Both the position numbers and the translations under genes were made by a program. Under the pieces are notes generated by a model, which saw only the letters and a list, made by a program, of their open reading frames with translations, searched no databases and had not been told where the DNA came from. Of a DNA stretch of 64,000 nt, positions 51,631 to 60,145 are shown in pieces; position 1 is the first letter of the stretch; each line of letters begins with the position of its first letter. Origin of the DNA: JACKAQ01 sp965227145 (GTDB lineage: Bacteria; Calditrichota; Calditrichia; RBG-13-44-9; J075); the NCBI GenBank assembly GCA_965227145.1, contig OZ245730.1, positions 806,001 to 870,000 on the forward strand, given 5' to 3'.

Positions 51631-52866
51631 ATGGAATATCGTGAATATTTAGAAATGGGATTTGACAGCATCCGGCAGCACAAAATGCGCTCGTTGTTAA
51701 CCATGCTGGGTGTCATCTTTGGTGTGTCTGCGGTAATCGCCATGATGTCCATTGCCGGCGGTGCCCGAAAAGCCGCGCTGGATCAGATAAAATTATTGGG
51801 CACAAATAATATTCGCATTCAGCACCTTTCGTTAACCGAAGAGCAGCAGCAGGAAGCCGAATACAAAGGCTCCGCCGGACTTAGCGTAAACGATGCGGAT
51901 ATGATTCTGAAAGTGGTGCCGGGTGTATCCGCCGCCGCGCCGCTAAAAATGATGGATAGCCAGGTATATTTTGCCGATCGCGAAACGAGCGGACGGGTTG
52001 TCGGCACGTCGTCGAATTACGATATGATTACCAATTTTTATCCTGCGGAAGGGCGCTTTATTTCCGATCTGGATGTTGTGGACGCCAAAAAAGTATGCGT
52101 TTTGGGTGGCGATGTTTCCCGCGAATTGTTTAAACTGACCAATCCGCTCGGGCAGCAAATCCGCATCGATGATACCTGGTACACCGTTGTCGGAGTGATG
52201 GAAGGCAAAAACATTCGGTTGGATAAAAACACGGCCATAAAAGTGCGCAACTTCAATCGCGATATTTATTTGCCGATAACCACCGTTTTCAGCCGCACGC
52301 TTTCTTCCGATTTATACGAACAGATTGATGAAATTGCCGTTCAAGTGAACGATCAGGATTTGGTTGTGCCAGCATCGCGCATTATTGATCGCCTGTTGCT
52401 GCGCAATCACAATCAGGTAAAGGATTTCGAAATTGTCATCCCCCGGGAATTATTGGAACAAGCCCAGAAAACCCAACAGATTTTTAACATCGTGATGGGT
52501 GCAATTGCCGCAATTTCGTTATTGGTGGGTGGCATCGGAATTATGAATATCATGCTGGCAACCGTTACCGAGCGCATCAAAGAGATCGGTATTCGCCGGG
52601 CGATCGGCGCTTCAGAACGCGATATCATGATCCAGTTTCTCAACGAAACGGTATTTATCAGCGTTTCCGGCGGGATCATCGGGATTATTTTGGGTGCGTT
52701 AATGGCGCAGGTCATCACCCTTTATGCCGAATGGGATACCGTTATTTCGTTAACTGCGGTGTTTTGGGCGTTCGTTATTTCTGTTGGTATCGGCATTGTT
52801 TTCGGACTTTATCCCGCCCAAAAAGCCGCACGGATGGACCCCATCCAGGCATTGCGCACTGAATAG
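51631..52866 (+). CDS. MacB/FtsX-type ABC transporter permease
   Basis: The 411-residue permease has a first membrane helix at about 20-42 (LTMLGVIFGVSAVIAMMSI), a large periplasmic MacB_PCD domain (about 50-280) and three C-terminal FtsX helices (about 285-405, including IAAISLLVGGIGIMNIMLAT and ITERIKEIGIRRAIGA-like coupling helix ERIKEIGIRRAIGAS). This is the standard topology of type VII ABC permeases. Together with the ATPase, adaptor and TolC-like channel it should expel a periplasmic or outer-leaflet substrate such as a peptide, siderophore, lipid or glycoconjugate. Confidence 0.93.
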   Translation: MEYREYLEMGFDSIRQHKMRSLLTMLGVIFGVSAVIAMMSIAGGARKAALDQIKLLGTNNIRIQHLSLTEEQQQEAEYKGSAGLSVNDADMILKVVPGVSAAAPLKMMDSQVYFADRETSGRVVGTSSNYDMITNFYPAEGRFISDLDVVDAKKVCVLGGDVSRELFKLTNPLGQQIRIDDTWYTVVGVMEGKNIRLDKNTAIKVRNFNRDIYLPITTVFSRTLSSDLYEQIDEIAVQVNDQDLVVPASRIIDRLLLRNHNQVKDFEIVIPRELLEQAQKTQQIFNIVMGAIAAISLLVGGIGIMNIMLATVTERIKEIGIRRAIGASERDIMIQFLNETVFISVSGGIIGIILGALMAQVITLYAEWDTVISLTAVFWAFVISVGIGIVFGLYPAQKAARMDPIQALRTE

Positions 52867-52914
52867 TAATATCAATAAAAACAATTGATTAACACTTTTT
52901 CACGGAAGATATGT

Positions 52915-54096
52915 ATGAGCATTTCGCGACAGATCTCGTTCTTTTTATTGACACTGTTTTTTTGGACCGGATGCAGTGGCTCCAAAAAAATCAGCCAACA
53001 GGAAGTTGCGCCACGCCAACCGCTGGCTACAAGAATTGATGAAAACTCGCAAGATTTTAATCCATATTGGGAAGAAATCCACAACTGGAATAAACCGGGT
53101 TTGGATATGCCATCTGCCGGCGAAGATGCAGCCATCGTTTTCGATTACATTGGCAACCGGTTGGTGTTATTCGGCGGAAAAACCGACGAAGATGTGGTGT
53201 TAAATGAAACCTGGTTTTACTTTACGGCAACCCATGTTTGGAAACAGCTCACAGAATCAAAGCTTTCGCCACCGACCCGCGAAGATCACGTGCTGATTTT
53301 TGATCCCGTCAGAAACGCTGTAATCATGCATGGCGGAGAAGATGGCGATACCAGTAACGATATTTGGGAACTGGATTTAGCTACTTTGCAGTGGCATATC
53401 AAATCGGACATATCCAGCCCGCCCATGGAAAATCACGAAGCTGTTTACGCCCGCTCCCATTTTGGCGCCTATTTTTTCGGCGGACGAAATAAAGAGAAAA
53501 AAAGCCTGAACGATTTGTGGTTTCTAAACCTCGATCCGGATGCGGATGCCTATTTCACCTGGAAAAAAATTGAGCCGGATGGCAGTAAAATTCCCGATTC
53601 GCGGGAAGATTTCAGCATGATGTTCGACGAAGTGGAAAACCGGCTGTTGATTTTTGGCGGATGGAATCGCATCGAAAAAGAATTTACAACCGATACCTGG
53701 GAATTTCGTTTCGATAAAAACAAATGGCGGGAGATCAAACATAAATCCAAAGCATTTTACCCACCGCACAGGCGACACGCCGGCTCTGCCCTCGATGAAG
53801 GAAATCGAATCTGGATTATTTTTGGCGGGCAAGGCATCGGCGGTCCGTTAAACGACACCTGGGGATTTGATTTGGCAACCAACAAATGGGAAAACCTCAC
53901 TCCCGGTCCGCCGCCGCGCATCGACCACAGCTTGATTTACGATCCGGTTACCGGCGAAGTATTCCTTTTTGGTGGCGACCGTGCAATCCCGCTGGACAGC
54001 AGAAAACTTCACGATTTGTGGAAGCTAAAATTGAAAGATCAACAAACCGAACAAACGCCCAAATCATTCATCGCTTTACCGGACACGGTTCGATAA
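52915..54096 (+). CDS. Kelch-repeat lipoprotein
   Basis: The 393-residue lipoprotein has a short signal ending FFWTGC with Cys20 as lipid-attachment site. At least six kelch motifs follow (RLVLFGG, NAVIMHGG, GAYFFGG, RLLIFGG, RIWIIFGG, GEVFLFGG), each ending in a W-containing strand, so a six-bladed beta-propeller is expected. The ATG at 52915 has GGAAG six bases upstream; the frame extends to a TTG at 52885 without a signal. It is in line with the ABC export genes, 48 bases after the permease, and may be a surface partner of that machine. Confidence 0.85.
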   Translation: MSISRQISFFLLTLFFWTGCSGSKKISQQEVAPRQPLATRIDENSQDFNPYWEEIHNWNKPGLDMPSAGEDAAIVFDYIGNRLVLFGGKTDEDVVLNETWFYFTATHVWKQLTESKLSPPTREDHVLIFDPVRNAVIMHGGEDGDTSNDIWELDLATLQWHIKSDISSPPMENHEAVYARSHFGAYFFGGRNKEKKSLNDLWFLNLDPDADAYFTWKKIEPDGSKIPDSREDFSMMFDEVENRLLIFGGWNRIEKEFTTDTWEFRFDKNKWREIKHKSKAFYPPHRRHAGSALDEGNRIWIIFGGQGIGGPLNDTWGFDLATNKWENLTPGPPPRIDHSLIYDPVTGEVFLFGGDRAIPLDSRKLHDLWKLKLKDQQTEQTPKSFIALPDTVR

Positions 54097-54230
54097 CGAT
54101 TACCAATCAATCGGCTGCAGTTAACGGATAAAATACCCGCACCCTAACATTTCCCTAAAGCTAATTTGAAATACTTCCGATATTTTAATGTGCGTTGTTT
54201 AATTAACACATGAATTATCAGGAGTACACC

Positions 54231-54416
54231 ATGGAACGGCCCGAATTTCTCTCGGACGAGATTCTCAGTTTGCTGGAAAATATGCAGCGACAATCATCGG
54301 AAAATATGTTTGACAATATTTCCCAATTGCTGAATTTATATCCGGATTTGAGCGCATTTGAAGCCCAGCAAGTGTTGTTGTATTGGCAATATGCCAGCAG
54401 TCCGGTTGTTTTTTAG
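54231..54416 (+). CDS. Small hypothetical protein
   Basis: The 61-residue acidic, helical protein has a good AGGAG six bases before the ATG. An in-frame ATG at 54210 has no ribosome binding site. No domain is recognised. The pattern (FLSDEILSLLENMQRQSSEN, then QVLLYWQYASS) suggests two or three short helices. It lies 134 bases downstream of the kelch lipoprotein gene; it is not clearly related to the small proteins at 45764 and 46622. Confidence 0.6.
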   Translation: MERPEFLSDEILSLLENMQRQSSENMFDNISQLLNLYPDLSAFEAQQVLLYWQYASSPVVF

Positions 54417-54717
54417 TCGCAGATTATCGGATTTAGTGTCGCTACTATCAGGCACATTTTTTCGATCAAACAATGTGCCTTTCTCCAAAAAATCCGTACG
54501 CAGCCGATATTTTTTTAGCCATCCAAATACAAATCAACTTGTAAAATTACTGCACAAGCAACACTGTCCACCCGGTTCAGTTACCGGGGCGTCATTTTCA
54601 CAATGTTTTGTAAATATTTGATTTTATGATATTTACATCCTTATTTTTCTGCTATTTCCAAAGTTGGCAATGCATTTGCATAATTATACAACGGAAGTTA
54701 AGAGAAGGAGGAAAACA
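54417..54717. other. Intergenic region before the PorV-like gene
   Basis: About 300 bases with no supported gene. An 87-codon frame starting inside the preceding gene is Cys/Arg-rich and looks spurious. No clear terminator or promoter was found; the strong AAGGAGG of the next gene lies at its end. Confidence 0.35.
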
Positions 54718-56064
54718 ATGGACGTGCAAAAAATACGTCGACAGGGATGGTTGATACTGTTGGCGGCGATGCTGAGTTTCAGCCCTGTTTTTACCCAAAG
54801 CAACACCGGCGCCCAATTTTTGCAAATGGAAATCGGCAGCCGTGCCCAGGCACTTGGCGGAGCTTATACCGCAATGGGAAACTCAGCTAACGGGTTGTAT
54901 TACAATCCCGGCGGAATGGCATTTTCCACCGACCGGGAGCTGATGTTGTATCACGCGCAGTGGTTTTCGGATATCACAATTGAAAACGTTACACTCGTGT
55001 TGCCAATGAACGGCAAGCTGACCCTTGCCTCCGGTGTTTCTTTTTTACGAATGCCGGATATGCAGCGCTACGATGTTGATCCGCTAACCGGCGATCCTGT
55101 TGAGGACGGAAATTTCAACGCTTATAACTTACTGTTTACCAGTGGTTTAAGCATGAAATTTAGTGAAAATTTTGCATTCGGATTCAATGTGAAATTTTTG
55201 CAGGAAGCGTTGGAATCTGTTCGGGCAAACGGCTTTGCAGCGGATGTTGGCGTGCTGATGCGCCTTTACGACCGACGATTGCAACTGGGTTTTGCAGCGC
55301 AAAATCTCGGCCCGGCGATCACTTATGAATCGCAAAACTCCGCGCTGCCGCAAACATTCCGGGCAGGGGTGGCGTATCGCATCGGATTTCCGGGCAGCCT
55401 GCTGGCGGTGGATGTTGTGAAAGTAAAAGATCAGCCGGTGCGCGTTCGTCCGGGTGTTGAGTTTAACATGAGCGAACGGCTGTGGCTGCGCAGCGGTTAT
55501 CAGGCTTCTGCCAGCGAAGGCAACGGCTTGACCGCGGGGTTCGGCATCAAATTGATCGAAGATCACCAAATTAACTACTCGTATGCGCCCTACGGCGATT
55601 TGGGCGATACACACCGCGCAGAGGTTATTCTCAATCTCGGCACGCCGGATGCGCTCAAATACAGCCAGCAGGTAAACGCTGTCCGCACGACCAGCGCCAA
55701 TCGCGCCAAATCGACTATCAATAACGATGCCGCGCAAGCTTCGCTCGAGCTGTTATCTGAATCCGGCGAAGCAATCGCCCGACAACCGCTGAACGCACCG
55801 TATGGTTTGGAATTGCAAGACATCGGTGATAAAAAGATGAAACTTGTCTGGCGGGAACACCCCGATCCGGCGGCGCGCTACCACCTCTATGCCCGCCCGG
55901 TTGGCAGCGAAAACTGGGTGCGCGTTTCCCGGGAACCGATCGCCAGCAACTATCAGTTGTTTACCCAAAAACGCGATGATCTGCATCTGTTTCTCGCCGT
56001 ATCCGTTGTTGTCGGGGAGGAGGAAAGCCCAAAATCTATCCCGATTGAACTCAAAACCCGCTGA
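54718..56064 (+). CDS. PorV/PorQ-family outer-membrane protein
   Basis: The 448-residue outer-membrane protein has a signal peptide (1-28, FSPVFTQ). The N-terminal signature GAQFLQMEIGSRAQALGGAY is followed by MGNSANGLYYNPGGMA, the conserved start of PorV/PorQ-type FadL-like barrels. Barrel strands run to about 310. The C-terminal 100 residues look like a fibronectin-like domain (APYGLELQDIGDKKMKLVWR). PorV is the shuttle that takes type IX substrates to the sortase, and the window encodes two substrates with Por sorting domains. AAGGAGG precedes the ATG; a frame back to 54664 is not used. Confidence 0.85.
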   Translation: MDVQKIRRQGWLILLAAMLSFSPVFTQSNTGAQFLQMEIGSRAQALGGAYTAMGNSANGLYYNPGGMAFSTDRELMLYHAQWFSDITIENVTLVLPMNGKLTLASGVSFLRMPDMQRYDVDPLTGDPVEDGNFNAYNLLFTSGLSMKFSENFAFGFNVKFLQEALESVRANGFAADVGVLMRLYDRRLQLGFAAQNLGPAITYESQNSALPQTFRAGVAYRIGFPGSLLAVDVVKVKDQPVRVRPGVEFNMSERLWLRSGYQASASEGNGLTAGFGIKLIEDHQINYSYAPYGDLGDTHRAEVILNLGTPDALKYSQQVNAVRTTSANRAKSTINNDAAQASLELLSESGEAIARQPLNAPYGLELQDIGDKKMKLVWREHPDPAARYHLYARPVGSENWVRVSREPIASNYQLFTQKRDDLHLFLAVSVVVGEEESPKSIPIELKTR

Positions 56065-56092
56065 TTTTACTGCTTTAAAATCTTTGTTCTCC

Positions 56093-56129
56093 AAAAAAAG
56101 GTCGATCATCACGGTTGACCTTTTTTTTT
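56093..56129 (+). terminator. Rho-independent terminator
   Basis: AAAAAAAGGTC pairs with GACCTTTTTTT around a 13-base loop with further T. It lies 28 bases after the PorV-like gene. Confidence 0.85.
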
Positions 56130-56277
56130 AGGTTAAATTTTCGCGACTCTCAACGATAATAGTAAATGCACCGAAACCCTTAAAAAATAAGGTAATCGCG
56201 TAATTTGTATTGAAAAAACTGAATTTTTTTTCTATTTTTGACACTCAGCTTTTAGAACAGTTTAATTAGGAGGCATG

Positions 56278-56754
56278 ATGAGAAAAATTGGCAGGGTAAT
56301 GGTGGTGGATGACGAAGAAAATATTCGTGATATCCTGACAAATTACCTGGACACACTTGGCTATGAAGTCGTCACCGCCCGGGATGGAGAAGATGCCCTG
56401 AACAAATTTGAAGTTGGTGCTTTTGACCTTGTTGTTTCGGACCTGTTAATGCCTACAATCGATGGTCTGGAATTACTCAAAAAAGTTCGTGAGCAAGATA
56501 AAGATGTCATCTTTTTGATGATCACCGGTTATCCATCTATCGAAACGGCGGTTGAAGCCATCAAAAAAGGGGCTTACGACTATATTACCAAACCCTTTCA
56601 TATGGAAGATGTAAAGCTGCGCATCGAGCGTTCGTTCGAAAAGAAAAATTTGCGCGACCGGCTCAGCACCATTCAGGGATTTGTTTGGGCGCTGCTTATT
56701 TCTATTCCGGTTTGGCTGATTTTGGGCATTATACTGGCCAAATTGCTTAGCTGA
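56278..56754 (+). CDS. Receiver-domain protein with C-terminal membrane helix
   Basis: The 158-residue protein is a CheY-like receiver: acidic pair in VVDDEEN, phospho-acceptor Asp in VVSDLLMPTIDG (about residue 56), Thr in ITGYPS and Lys in YITKPF. In place of an output domain there is a linker and a single C-terminal membrane helix (about 135-157, GFVWALLISIPVWLILGIIL). The AGGAGG at 56268-56273 fits the second of two adjacent ATGs better. Membrane-anchored stand-alone receivers are rare; it may dock a histidine kinase or phosphatase at the inner membrane. It is a monocistronic gene between terminators. Confidence 0.85.
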   Translation: MRKIGRVMVVDDEENIRDILTNYLDTLGYEVVTARDGEDALNKFEVGAFDLVVSDLLMPTIDGLELLKKVREQDKDVIFLMITGYPSIETAVEAIKKGAYDYITKPFHMEDVKLRIERSFEKKNLRDRLSTIQGFVWALLISIPVWLILGIILAKLLS

Positions 56755-56788
56755 CAGGTAAACACTTTGTTTTAGTTGCAACGTTTTG

Positions 56789-56817
56789 GGGAAACAGATT
56801 CTGTTTCCCTTTTTTTT
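56789..56817 (+). terminator. Rho-independent terminator
   Basis: GGGAAACAG, a three-base loop, CTGTTTCCC and eight T; 35 bases after the receiver-domain gene. Confidence 0.92.
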
Positions 56818-56963
56818 GCCATTCCAGCCAACATAATTTTACGGACAATTGTAAAAACTACTACACGGTTTGCGTATGATTACGATTGCGCTTTTTTGAT
56901 TACGCGTCTATCTTTCAAACAGAATTTGAAAGAAAAAAATCTTATCCCTCCCTTGAACCCTCT

Positions 56964-57000
56964 GATGGGGAAACTGCGAAGTTTCCCCATCATTTTTTTT
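56964..57000 (+). terminator. Rho-independent terminator without an assigned gene
   Basis: GATGGGGAAACT pairs with AGTTTCCCCATC around GCGA, followed by A and eight T. The 12-base stem is perfect. No gene lies between it and the terminator at 56789, which suggests a small RNA or a second safeguard. Confidence 0.88.
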
Positions 57001-57202
57001 GTACCATTCCCGATCACATCTATCAAAATACGCAAAAATTTATCGTGCCAAAATTAAGCTGTGAAGCTGTTTATCTTCAGAAAATTGAGGAACCGGAAAA
57101 ACAATTTGTCGTATGATTTCAACATACGGTGCCAATGTGATGTCCGGGCATTGGTATCAAACAATTTTTACCGGGCAGCAATCGATATTTGGGAGAGCAC
57201 AA

Positions 57203-57832
57203 TTGAAGCAGATCAAATGGATGATGGTGTTGGCTGTTTTGTTGATTGCCAATGCGGCATTTGCGGATGAAACGTCACAAAAAAATACAGAATCAGCCAC
57301 GATAAACGCCGCAGCACCAGATTTTACGCTCACAGACAGCCAGGGCAAAACCCACAACCTTTCCGATTATCGCGGAAAATATGTGATTCTGGAATGGGTG
57401 AATTACGATTGCCCGTTCGTGCGCAAACATTACGGCAGCGGAAATATGCAACAATTGCAGAAAAAATATACAGAAGACGGTGTGGTTTGGCTGTCCATTT
57501 GCTCATCTGCGCCGGGAAAACAGGGGCATTTCAGCGGCGATGCGCTGGCTGAACGCATCAAAAAAGAAAACGCCGCAATGACGGCATATTTGATCGACGA
57601 AAATGGCAACGTCGGACGCATGTATCGCGCGAAAACCACGCCACACATGTATGTGATCAATCCGGAAGGCGTGCTACTCTACGCCGGCGCGATTGACGAC
57701 AAGCCGTCCGCCAACGTTGCAGACATCGAAACAGCAACCAATTACCTGACCGCTGCGATGACTGCCGCAACCGAAGGACAGCCAGTAGCAAATGCCACCA
57801 CCAAACCGTATGGCTGTGCTGTAAAGTATTGA
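57203..57832 (+). CDS. Exported redoxin/thioredoxin-like protein
   Basis: This is a periplasmic AhpC/TSA-type redoxin of about 209 residues. The preferred start is TTG at 57203, with GGGAG seven bases upstream, which gives a clean signal peptide (WMMVLAVLLIANAAFA). The longer frame from 57113 would bury it. The core has APDFTLTDSQGKTHNLSDYR and EWVNYDCPFVRKHYGSGNMQ with one active-site Cys in the thioredoxin position, then TPHMYVINPEGVLLYAGAID. A second conserved Cys sits in the C-terminal PYGCAVKY. This two-Cys arrangement suggests a peroxiredoxin-like function. A terminator follows at once. Confidence 0.85.
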   Translation: MKQIKWMMVLAVLLIANAAFADETSQKNTESATINAAAPDFTLTDSQGKTHNLSDYRGKYVILEWVNYDCPFVRKHYGSGNMQQLQKKYTEDGVVWLSICSSAPGKQGHFSGDALAERIKKENAAMTAYLIDENGNVGRMYRAKTTPHMYVINPEGVLLYAGAIDDKPSANVADIETATNYLTAAMTAATEGQPVANATTKPYGCAVKY

Positions 57833-57872
57833 TTTTTTTAATGATATTGGATAAATTATTCGCAATAACCTT

Positions 57873-57905
57873 CGCCTCCTTTTTCAAATTGGAGGCGTTT
57901 TTTTT
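57873..57905 (+). terminator. Rho-independent terminator abutting the next gene's Shine-Dalgarno
   Basis: CGCCTCC (57873-57879) pairs with GGAGGCG (57891-57897), followed by eight T. The next gene's GGAGG starts at 57906, directly after the T-run. CCTCC of the first arm could pair instead with that GGAGG, so the element may act as an attenuator. Confidence 0.8.
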
Positions 57906-57915
57906 GGAGGAAAAA

Positions 57916-58458
57916 TTGGAAAACGTAGCCCGAACAGCCGTATTTGTTGTGTTGATAACCACAATATTTTCAATAAGTTCCTGTGCGCAGGAACAGCCAC
58001 AAAACACCGGCATTTCCCGCGACAGTCTGGTTACCGCAGCGGTTGAAATCATGAAAAACGTTCGCTATTGCGCGCTGATCACCGTGGATGATTCCGGTCG
58101 CGTGCACACCCGCGCGATGGACGCTTTTCCGCCGGAAAACGGGCTGGTTGTCTGGTTTGCAACCAATCCGCACAGTCGGAAGGTGGCGCAAATTCGCAAT
58201 AACCCAAATGTAGTATTGTATTATTTCAACGCTGAAGGCGGGGAATATGTGAGCATCAGCGCGATAGCGCGAATTGTGGATGATGCAGCGGAAAAGCAAA
58301 AATACTGGAAAGAAGAATGGGCGGCGTTTTACCCGGATCGCGATCAAAATTATTTGCTGATCGAAACAAAACCGGTGAGAATGGAGATCGTCAGCGAAGC
58401 CAGAGGCATCACCGGCGATGCGAAAACATGGACACCGCCGACGGTTGTTTTTGAGTGA
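57916..58458 (+). CDS. Pyridoxamine-5'-phosphate-oxidase-like lipoprotein
   Basis: The 180-residue lipoprotein has a signal ending SISSC. The TTG start at 57916 has GGAGG five bases upstream; the frame opens at 57829 without signal. The mature part is a split-barrel flavin-binding domain of the PNPOx/general stress protein 26 type: ALITVDDSGRVHTRAMDAF, VVWFATNPHSRKVAQIRNNP and VSISAIARIVDD. Most members are cytoplasmic; an exported lipid-anchored copy is less usual. The ligand (FMN, F420 or haem) is not known. It lies downstream of the redoxin gene and may share a role in oxidative stress. Confidence 0.83.
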   Translation: MENVARTAVFVVLITTIFSISSCAQEQPQNTGISRDSLVTAAVEIMKNVRYCALITVDDSGRVHTRAMDAFPPENGLVVWFATNPHSRKVAQIRNNPNVVLYYFNAEGGEYVSISAIARIVDDAAEKQKYWKEEWAAFYPDRDQNYLLIETKPVRMEIVSEARGITGDAKTWTPPTVVFE

Positions 58459-58561
58459 CGGAAAAACATTCTGTCACAATGAGCCTCAAATTGCCGGTCT
58501 GTTTTCGAAAGGTCACAAAAATCAGTGTAACTCGTTGTAAAACAAATGTTTGTAACAGTGA

Positions 58562-59170
58562 TTATTGAGCCGGGCGAAGTTGTCGGGCAACATCCGTCAG
58601 TACGTTTTGGATGACCACATCCAGGCTTTCGCTGATGGATTGCACAACCGCAACGGGCTGTTTGTCACCTGCACGTTTGCGTTCCGAATAGGTTTTTTGC
58701 CAAATGAGATCGTTGGTTTTTGCATCATACAATTCGAACGCGATTTTTACACTGCCGAACCAGCTATCGGCTTCGTCCCATTCCTCGAACGACAGAATTT
58801 TACCGGTGAGCAGGTAATCCGTTGCCGATGTTGTGGGTTGTTGCAACACTTCGCGGAACGCGCCGGCGGATTTGAAACGGTTGAGCACCGCATCCGAAAC
58901 CAGTTTTTTGGGCGGTGCAACCCAGCGCCGGTAGTGATAATATTGCACCTCAAACGGTGAATTTCTGAAAACTATCCGGTCGCTTTCGTAAACCACATCC
59001 GCTTCGAAAGCGCCGACCGCCAACACCACCGGGATCGGGGAATTTGCCGGCGTTGCCGGCGCATCATCCGTATTCACACGATAATAATAGGTTGACGGAA
59101 CACTGCCGCATTGCAAAAACAATGTGGCAAGAACAACACTGTAAACTACTGTAAGTATTCGCTTTATCAA
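58562..59170 (-). CDS. PqiC/LptE-like ABC-transport auxiliary lipoprotein
   Basis: The 202-residue lipoprotein has a signal ending ATLFLQC (lipid Cys at about 21). The remainder matches the PF03886-type auxiliary component of MCE transporters: YYRVN strand after the lipobox, then VGAFEADVVYESDRIVFR and YYHYRRWVAPPKKLVSDAV. In the partner family PqiC links the MCE tunnel to the outer membrane. It is the last gene of the Mla-type operon, 45 bases after the MCE gene, which supports the assignment. Confidence 0.85.
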   Translation of the reverse strand: MIKRILTVVYSVVLATLFLQCGSVPSTYYYRVNTDDAPATPANSPIPVVLAVGAFEADVVYESDRIVFRNSPFEVQYYHYRRWVAPPKKLVSDAVLNRFKSAGAFREVLQQPTTSATDYLLTGKILSFEEWDEADSWFGSVKIAFELYDAKTNDLIWQKTYSERKRAGDKQPVAVVQSISESLDVVIQNVLTDVARQLRPAQ

Positions 59171-59215
59171 TCTTCACCTCGTGAAATTTTTTGTCCATTC
59201 ATCCGTCGATTTGGT

Positions 59216-60112
59216 TCACTTGATCTTCCGTTCCGGCGGGGCAGATTTACGAACCAACAGCCACGGCTGCTCTTTGATCATCCGGGAAAATTCCTCAAAA
59301 TTTTGCGACACGCGCTCAAAATTTTCCATCGTTTCATAAATATTGCGATTGTTAATTGCCACAGTGCCCTGCATGTTTTCCAGCGTGCTGTTCATCTGTT
59401 CAATCAGCCGTTGCGCGTTGGCTGTGGTCGCTTCCAGATTGTTGATGAGTTTGCCGAAATTCATCTGGCTGGTGTCGGTCATCGCTGCGATGTTTCGGCT
59501 GGCCAGCGTCATTTGCTCGGTCATTTCCTGCAGTTTCGCAACGGCTTCGGTGATCGGTTCGCGACCGTCACTGACAACCGCGTCAACATTTTCCATAATC
59601 GAAGCGATGCGCGTCCGGTTTTCTTCGTTCACCAGTTCGTTAATGCTGGCGATGAGCGTTTCAATTTGTCCGGTCAAATTCCCCATCGATTCAGACATCC
59701 GCGCGAAGCTGAGCACCTCTTTGCTGGCGATGGCGCTGCCGGGGGGCAGCAAATCGGCGTTCGGCGTGCCGCTGGAAATTTCCACATGCTGTTCGGACAT
59801 GATGCCGATGGACGTGATAAACGCCTCGGAATTGGTGCGAACCGGCGTATCTGCTTTAACATCGAGAATGAGACCGAGCTGCGGTTGTTCATCACTGGGC
59901 AACACAATTTCCCGCACTTGCCCGACGTTCAGCCCGCGATATTTCACGAGCGAGCCTTTGGTGATGCCGCCGACGTAGTCCAGATTTACCCGGTATTCGT
60001 TGGTTTCCTTCCCGACGGAAACGCCGAAAATGGCTACCAAAAACAGCCCGAGTATTACCACGCTGGCAACGACAACTGCGCCGACTTTTATTTCGTTACT
60101 ATTAAATGCCAT
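59216..60112 (-). CDS. mlaD: MlaD-type MCE-domain lipid-transport protein
   Basis: The 298-residue protein has one N-terminal membrane helix (about 12-32, VGAVVVASVVILGLFLVAIF) and one MCE domain (about 38-118) with YRVNLDYVGGITKGSLVKYR and GLNVGQVREI. A long helical C-terminal part (about 150-280) probably forms a coiled needle in the periplasm. It assembles as a hexamer on the MlaE/MlaF complex and carries phospholipids between membranes. It follows the ATPase gene by 136 bases, with a copy of the dispersed palindrome in the gap. Confidence 0.9.
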   Translation of the reverse strand: MAFNSNEIKVGAVVVASVVILGLFLVAIFGVSVGKETNEYRVNLDYVGGITKGSLVKYRGLNVGQVREIVLPSDEQPQLGLILDVKADTPVRTNSEAFITSIGIMSEQHVEISSGTPNADLLPPGSAIASKEVLSFARMSESMGNLTGQIETLIASINELVNEENRTRIASIMENVDAVVSDGREPITEAVAKLQEMTEQMTLASRNIAAMTDTSQMNFGKLINNLEATTANAQRLIEQMNSTLENMQGTVAINNRNIYETMENFERVSQNFEEFSRMIKEQPWLLVRKSAPPERKIK

Positions 60113-60145
60113 AAAAAATTTCTCAAATTAGTTTGATTATTTTAG

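Larger units (their letters stand above)
56755..57202. other. Intergenic region with two terminators
   Basis: This region of about 450 bases has two strong Rho-independent terminators on the plus strand (56789 and 56964) with about 145 bases between them and no coding frame with a ribosome binding site. A short non-coding transcript ending at the second hairpin is possible. Frames at 56776-57116 look spurious. Confidence 0.4.

Noticed and set aside
54358..54621. 87-codon frame overlapping the small gene at 54231
   Set aside because: Composition (Cys, Arg, Ser) is that of non-coding sequence and there is no start signal.
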